Of a stretch of 38,009 nt of DNA, positions 34,510 through 38,009 are shown piece after piece. Source of the DNA: Candidatus Methanorbis basalitermitum (GTDB taxonomy: Archaea; Halobacteriota; Methanomicrobia; Methanomicrobiales; Methanocorpusculaceae); the NCBI GenBank assembly GCA_031287415.1, contig JAITSY010000012.1, forward strand, positions 1-38,009. Reading direction: 5' to 3'. The stretch's first letter is position 1. Each line of letters begins with the position of its first letter. The notes below the pieces were generated by a model. That model was not told the DNA's origin, did no database searches, and saw nothing but the letters and a program-made list of their open reading frames with translations. A program made the position numbers and the translations under genes.

Positions 34510-34926
34510 TTAGATTGTGCGGAAGAATACGGTGGTATTCATCGCTTTTGCGCCAAAGAATTTTTTGCAGAACTCAGATGCCACGGTCGGCGGATAGCCC
34601 TTGCAGCTAAAGATGTCGATGTAGGCTGCGTTGGTTGCATTTGCGAAGTGTGCGGAGAGAAGCGAAGTCTCGATTAGCTGAGTCATTGAATATCCAGCGA
34701 CACGGTCGCAGGGGCCGAAGTGGATAATCTGTGGTTCACCAAACCGGTGCATCTCGATGAGGTCTGCAAGCCTGAGCACGAACTCATGGATTTTATCTGC
34801 ATCCCGAATGGTTGCAGGATCACAGTCCTTGAGATCGATTGAGGTACAGAGACCCCAGCAGTTCTCTTCCTTATACTTTGCAATGACTTCCTGGTCGGTC
34901 ATTCCATTTGCTACCATTTGTTTCAT
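34510..34926 (-). CDS. speD: SpeD-family pyruvoyl decarboxylase (AdoMet decarboxylase-like)
   Basis: 138 residues from the ATG at 34926; the frame is open a further 22 codons upstream with no ATG, so the start is uncertain. Core: CWGLCTSIDLKDCDPATIRD, GEPQIIHFGPC, VAGYSMTQLIETSLLSAHFA, NAAYIDIFSCKGYPP and a short C-terminal strand TTVFFRTI. The IETS segment sits where SpeD proenzymes cut themselves at a Ser to form the pyruvoyl cofactor, so self-processing looks possible. It makes decarboxylated AdoMet for polyamines. Some homologues decarboxylate arginine or ornithine instead, which sequence alone cannot exclude here. Confidence 0.85.
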   Translation of the reverse strand: MKQMVANGMTDQEVIAKYKEENCWGLCTSIDLKDCDPATIRDADKIHEFVLRLADLIEMHRFGEPQIIHFGPCDRVAGYSMTQLIETSLLSAHFANATNAAYIDIFSCKGYPPTVASEFCKKFFGAKAMNTTVFFRTI

Positions 34927-35018
34927 TTCTGGGTCTTCTCCATACTTCTCAAAGCCCCGGTCACACTCATATTTATGCTGCCCCGGTACTTTGGATGAAA
35001 ATAGGTTCGTTTGTACCT

Positions 35019-35026
35019 ATTTAAAT
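35019..35026 (-). promoter_or_regulatory. TATA-like box upstream of speD
   Basis: ATTTAAAT within CATTTAAATAGG, about 95 nt upstream of the speD ATG, predicts a leader of about 70 nt. The leader contains a partial inverted repeat (GGTACAAAC...; ...AGTACC). Confidence 0.5.
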
Positions 35027-35340
35027 GTTCTGTATAAAAAAAGCTCTGAAAAATTGTTAAAAGTTACTTTTACGGATTTTATTTGCTCGAATTTGATATT
35101 TACGAGTTATTTACAGGTAAATTCGAATTTTGAACTATTATATGCCTTAAATTAAAAATCTGCTGGATTTTGCGTGAATAAAAAATTCAGGGGTTCAGGG
35201 GCGGTGCGCCCTCCTGCTGTTTATAAAGGATTATGTCTGCATATTATCATAGTTGCATGGCAGTGGAACACGCTGCCATGCAATGTACGGCACACTTCTA
35301 TCAGAGGTGTGCAGCATATGCAGTGGAGTCAAAATTGCCA
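35027..35340. other. AT-rich stretch then hairpin modules, no gene
   Basis: 35030-35165 is very AT-rich. A TTTATAAAGG box at 35220-35229 (plus strand) is followed only by repeat DNA. The frame 35233-35544 is encoded by the modules and the antisense of the next gene, and is rejected. Confidence 0.5.
35252..35315. repeat. Hairpin modules A+B
   Basis: Module A: TTGCATGGCAG...CTGCCATGCAA, an 11-bp perfect stem at 35253-35283. Module B: GGCACACTTC-TAT-CAGAGGTGTGC at 35289-35312. It is the best-preserved A+B pair in the window and lies just past the 3' end of the peroxiredoxin operon. Confidence 0.8.
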
Positions 35341-35523
35341 CTACAAAAACTCAAACGCTGCCAGAACCTCGGCAAACTCTTTTCTGCGGAAGGGATTGAT
35401 CTCTGGATTGTACTTGTCACGAAGATCGCGGAACGCTTTTGCCGTTGTCGCAAAATCCGATCCCACCGGAACACCAAGAATTGTATACATCATCTCGGCC
35501 GTCATCATCTCAACCATACTCAT
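35341..35523 (-). CDS. Small J-domain-like protein lacking the HPD motif
   Basis: 60 residues. The sequence MMYTILGVPVGSDFATTAKA, then FRDLRDKYNPEINP and FAEVLAAFEFL, follows the DnaJ J-domain pattern (YxILGV..., AFR.LA.KYHPD.NP, F..I..AYE.L). The HPD tripeptide needed to stimulate Hsp70 is NPE here. The start has CAGGGAGT about 5 nt upstream. It lies 40 nt after the peroxiredoxin gene on the same strand. An adaptor without Hsp70-stimulating activity is a possible role; the family call is by pattern only. Confidence 0.6.
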   Translation of the reverse strand: MSMVEMMTAEMMYTILGVPVGSDFATTAKAFRDLRDKYNPEINPFRRKEFAEVLAAFEFL

Positions 35524-35563
35524 TACTCCCTGGTGGTAACTTGAGGCAAAGAGGGGAGGGGAT

Positions 35564-36253
35564 CTACAGATCCCTCATCAAAAGATACCAGGTCTTTTTG
35601 TCAGGATCGGTGATCTTTTCGCGTTCTTCCATTCCTGCTTGCGTCTTTGGTGCTGGGGCAATAACTTTATCCCCAGGCTGCCAGTTGGCCGGAGTTGCAA
35701 CGCCGTGCATGTCGTTCACCTGAAATGCATCAATGACACGGAGAATTTCGGGGATGAATCGTCCTATAGTCATTGGATAGTTGATCATTGCACGAAGGAT
35801 ACCTTTTGGATCAATGAAGAACACCGCGCGGCAGGTAACCGTCGTACTCATCGCCGGCTGAATCATGCCGTAAAGCGAAGCAATGTCTGCATTCAGATCC
35901 GCGATAACCGGGAACGGCACATGAACACCCAGCTTTTCCTCAATATCCCGCATCCATGCGAGGTGGGAGGAGGAGCTGTCAACAGACAGGCCAATTAAGG
36001 CGACGCTCCTCTTTTCAAACTCGGGATAGGCTTTGGAAAACGCAACGAACTCTGTTGTGCAGACCGGAGTAAAATCTGCAGGGTGGGAGAAAAGAACAAC
36101 CCATTTTTTGTCCTTGAAGTCGGAAAGCTTGATCTCACCATGAGTCGTTTCTGCGATAAACTCTGGGGCAGGCTCTCCGAGATGGGGCATCTCACAGTAG
36201 AAGTCGCCGCATCCGCAGTCATCATCGCATGTACAATCGCATTCGTCACACAT
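35564..36253 (-). CDS. Peroxiredoxin (Prx6/AhpC-like) with a Cys-rich N-terminus
   Basis: 229 residues. The peroxidatic Cys65 lies in PADFTPVCTTEF, with the active-site Arg in VTCRAVFFIDP (about residue 140). The C-terminal domain has NDMHGVATPANWQPGD and WYLLMRDL, as in archaeal Prx6. It reduces peroxides; the partner reductant is unknown. Unusually the first 20 residues hold seven Cys (positions 2, 5, 7, 9, 13, 15, 20) among Asp/Gly, a metal-binding-like tail absent from standard Prx6. The extra C-terminal Cys pair of some archaeal Prx6 is missing. The start has AAGGTG about 9 nt upstream. Confidence 0.93.
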   Translation of the reverse strand: MCDECDCTCDDDCGCGDFYCEMPHLGEPAPEFIAETTHGEIKLSDFKDKKWVVLFSHPADFTPVCTTEFVAFSKAYPEFEKRSVALIGLSVDSSSSHLAWMRDIEEKLGVHVPFPVIADLNADIASLYGMIQPAMSTTVTCRAVFFIDPKGILRAMINYPMTIGRFIPEILRVIDAFQVNDMHGVATPANWQPGDKVIAPAPKTQAGMEEREKITDPDKKTWYLLMRDL

Positions 36254-36530
36254 TTTGTGGTTTCACCTTACCTTGTCTATTGGACTCACTACTGAATAAG
36301 TGTTCGGATAGCGACACAAAACTGGATTTTGCTTGAAAAAGCGTTTTGAATTATCTATTTGTGTACCAGGAAGCTTGATGCGAGGTTGGTGGATGAACCA
36401 CCAAGGCAATAGAATCCAGGCGGGAGCCCCTGTCCCAAAACGGGACGTACGGCAAAGCTGTTCTGAGTGCAATAGAGTCCTGCGCTTCCATTTCCTCGCC
36501 TGGCTGCAATGCCAAAGGTTCCGCAGAATA
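36254..36530. other. Intergenic stretch with hairpins
   Basis: Upstream of the peroxiredoxin gene and past the 3' end of the aldolase gene. It contains two hairpins at 36386-36446 and a possible weak TATA (AACACTTATT on the minus strand near 36293-36303). No gene is seen. Confidence 0.5.
36386..36446. repeat. Two hairpins of the module type
   Basis: TTGGTGG-ATGAA-CCACCAA (36386-36404) includes AACCACCAAGGCAA, related to the AACCAGCAAGGCAA block. GTCCC-AAAAC-GGGAC is at 36432-36446. Confidence 0.65.
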
Positions 36531-37091
36531 TCAGTATTTTTGCCAAGGTTTTGTATAGAGAAGTACTTTACAGCAGTGTTCGGCAAGAGATGTGAAGAGA
36601 TATGCCTGGTCCATGTCTTTTCCTGCGGCAAAGGTTCCATGACCGCGTGCAATCACCACGTTTGCGTTTTTGAGGTGGCTCGCCACGGTGTCTGCAAGCT
36701 CCTGCGTTCCCGGTGCATCGTCAACGACAGTAATAGTTGGCGCAAGCAATTTTCCCTCGCTATCAACAGCCGCGATCTCACTGCCGCAAAGAAGAGATAG
36801 TGCTACTGCGTGAACCGGATGGGCATGGACAACCGCCCGATGCTCTGGAACTTCGTTGTAGATTGCAGTGTGCACCCGCCACTCGCTAGATGCACCTGGG
36901 GTGACCCTGCCATTTCCAGGCATGAAAACAATCTGGGCTGGATCTGCATCAAGATAGGAGCCGGTACAGGTGATGAAGTAGCCGCCGTTGTGCCTTATGC
37001 TCATGTTTCCGAAGTTTCCACCGACAAGATGTTCCTCAAACAACCGTCTTCCGATACGGGAAAAGTCGGTAAAGAGGGTCTGGTCATTCAT
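36531..37091 (-). CDS. Class II aldolase/adducin-family protein (FucA-like)
   Basis: 186 residues. Motifs of the zinc-dependent class II aldolase family are GGNFGNMSIR, YFITCTGSYLD, SSEWRVHTAIY (catalytic Glu), VVHAHPVHAVALS (two zinc His), and VIARGHGTFAAGK (third His). Related archaeal enzymes include fuculose-phosphate-type aldolases of sugar and cofactor routes; the substrate cannot be told here. It has no close partner on the same strand. The ATG at 37091 fits the family N-terminus. Confidence 0.88.
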   Translation of the reverse strand: MNDQTLFTDFSRIGRRLFEEHLVGGNFGNMSIRHNGGYFITCTGSYLDADPAQIVFMPGNGRVTPGASSEWRVHTAIYNEVPEHRAVVHAHPVHAVALSLLCGSEIAAVDSEGKLLAPTITVVDDAPGTQELADTVASHLKNANVVIARGHGTFAAGKDMDQAYLFTSLAEHCCKVLLYTKPWQKY

Positions 37092-37925
37092 ATGCAGAGT
37101 ATATGTTTTGTATTCTCCTAAAGAAACCGGTAAGAGATGGGGCGAAATGGATCGCTCTGCTACAATGGATCAGGATCGTGCTGGTCCGTTTCTGGAAGAT
37201 GGAGATTTGCGAGGAATGGATTCCCGCATCGAATGGCTGCAGAACTCGATCCTCGGACGGTACGTTGATCGGGCTATGGATTCTTGATTTTTACGCATGA
37301 GATCTCTTGCGATCTGGTCTGTCAGAACCCACAAGACAATGGAACCTCGCGGAGAAAGCTTTATCCGTCGTGCTGGTTTTGTTCTGTACTCTGGCCGCTG
37401 AAATGGCGATTTGCCAGAAAAGTACCCCACCCGGTGCGTTTCTCCCGTATCTGAATCCGATCCGACTGTATGCAGCGGACGGCTTGATGGAAACCGTGCG
37501 GGTCTTGCTTCCCAACGACTTTGTCGTATTCGAGCCAACGGGTTGCCTGATGGACGAAGAAGTTCTGAAGGTATTCCATGGATGCATGATGGTACATGCA
37601 GTACAAACCGCGCTTAATCAAAGCCCACAGTGATAGGACGCGCGATTTGCTGTCTAATTTCGCTATGGCAACGTTCACGTGTACTCGGATGTTCTCTTTT
37701 TAACGTTCAACCGACCGGTTTTATCCAGTACCTACCTTTTAATTCAAGTGTGTTAAAGAGAAAAGAGCCTGCGTGGGTAGCTGAACCATGCGCCGCATAT
37801 TTGGGAAAAAGAGGGTCTGCGTTTTTTCGGAAAAAGAGATTACCAGGGTTTTTCCGGGATTTGCTGCGCCTACCTGACATCAGGCTGGCCGAGGTCCCCC
37901 TGGTCCCTCTTGGTGGTTCACGCAG
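37092..37925. other. 830 bases without a confident gene
   Basis: Several overlapping plus-strand frames (37147-37287, 37307-37633, 37630-37929) lack known families. Hairpin-like bits are few. It separates the aldolase gene from the 3' end of a surface-protein gene. Confidence 0.45.
37307..37633 (+). CDS. Possible hypothetical protein with one membrane span
   Basis: 108 residues with a hydrophobic stretch (ALSVVLVLFCTLAAEMAI) at residues 19-36. A mixed region follows (NPIRLYAADGLMETVRVLLP; DFVVFEPTGCLMDEEVL). There is no clear ribosome-binding site and no family is recognised. It might be a fragment of a decayed gene. Confidence 0.25.
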   Translation: MRSGLSEPTRQWNLAEKALSVVLVLFCTLAAEMAICQKSTPPGAFLPYLNPIRLYAADGLMETVRVLLPNDFVVFEPTGCLMDEEVLKVFHGCMMVHAVQTALNQSPQ

Positions 37926-38009
37926 TTAGTGTCTGCGGAGTATGAGAGCGGCTACTGCACCAAGGCCCGCCAGTGCCCCGAGTGCACCAAAGCCTGGTGT
38001 CTTGGTCGG
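37926..38009 (-). CDS. C-terminus of a PGF-CTERM surface protein (partial)
   Basis: The last 27 residues of a minus-strand gene whose 5' part lies outside the window. They read PTKTPGFGALGALAGLGAVAAL and then ILRRH-stop. This is the tripartite PGF-CTERM signal: Thr/Pro-rich linker, PGF, hydrophobic span, basic end. Archaeosortase A recognises it to anchor lipid-linked surface (S-layer type) proteins in archaea. The identity of the main domain is unknown. Confidence 0.75.
   Translation of the reverse strand, partial: PTKTPGFGALGALAGLGAVAALILRRH

Noticed and set aside
1-38009. tRNA or rRNA genes
   Set aside because: No cloverleaf with a TTCRANNY loop or rRNA-like stretch was recognised by eye; the multi-stem element at 9553-9625 lacks tRNA consensus bases.

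Overview
The window is from a methanogenic archaeon. The evidence is the geranylgeranylglyceryl phosphate synthase (archaeal lipids), the phosphomevalonate dehydratase small subunit (archaeal mevalonate route), GatCAB, archaeal TATA-type promoters, an Ech-type membrane [NiFe] hydrogenase and a PGF-CTERM surface-protein tail. Gene content and roughly even base composition fit Methanomicrobiales, perhaps a Methanocorpusculum-like genome. The genus is an inference and was not tested.

Layout. 1-5.3 kb: chromosome-structure operon on the minus strand (coiled-coil protein, smc, scpA). 5.3-6.8 kb: non-coding, mosaic DNA with a truncated ATPase. 6.8-9.4 kb: peptide deformylase and methionyl-tRNA formyltransferase (unusual in an archaeon), then a convergent DUF123/GIY-YIG-type protein and a metallo-beta-lactamase hydrolase. 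9.4-10.7 kb: structured repeats and a broken acyltransferase-type membrane gene. 10.7-15.9 kb: a compact six-gene ech operon (echABCDEF, minus strand) whose junctions are nearly all ATGA overlaps. 15.9-26.4 kb: a decay zone with frameshifted or truncated genes (exported protein, formate transporter, OB-HD exonuclease, a TPR-plus-P-loop ATPase of about 1,040 residues, DUF4143-type ATPase, type III restriction subunit C-terminus, sodium:solute symporter). Among them stand an intact DJ-1/PfpI protein and the intact phosphomevalonate dehydratase small subunit. 26.5-33.7 kb: intact housekeeping operon gatC-gatA-gatB-topA-GGGP synthase-trmJ (minus strand). 33.7-38 kb: speD-like gene, a J-like small protein with a Cys-rich peroxiredoxin, a class II aldolase, and the C-terminus of a surface protein.

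Two kinds of repeat run through the non-coding parts. (1) A mosaic family of short perfect hairpins, usually with 4-5 nt loops, occurs at about ten sites. One copy lies across the def-fmt junction and one small palindrome interrupts the formate transporter gene. (2) An element of about 105 bp, with a conserved palindrome followed by a TATA-like stretch, occurs three times; two copies abut gene fragments of the defence type. The best candidate for an undescribed system is the minus-strand cluster DJ-1 / TPR-DUF2791-type ATPase / OB-HD exonuclease at 18.8-23.5 kb. In this copy its two large genes are frameshifted.
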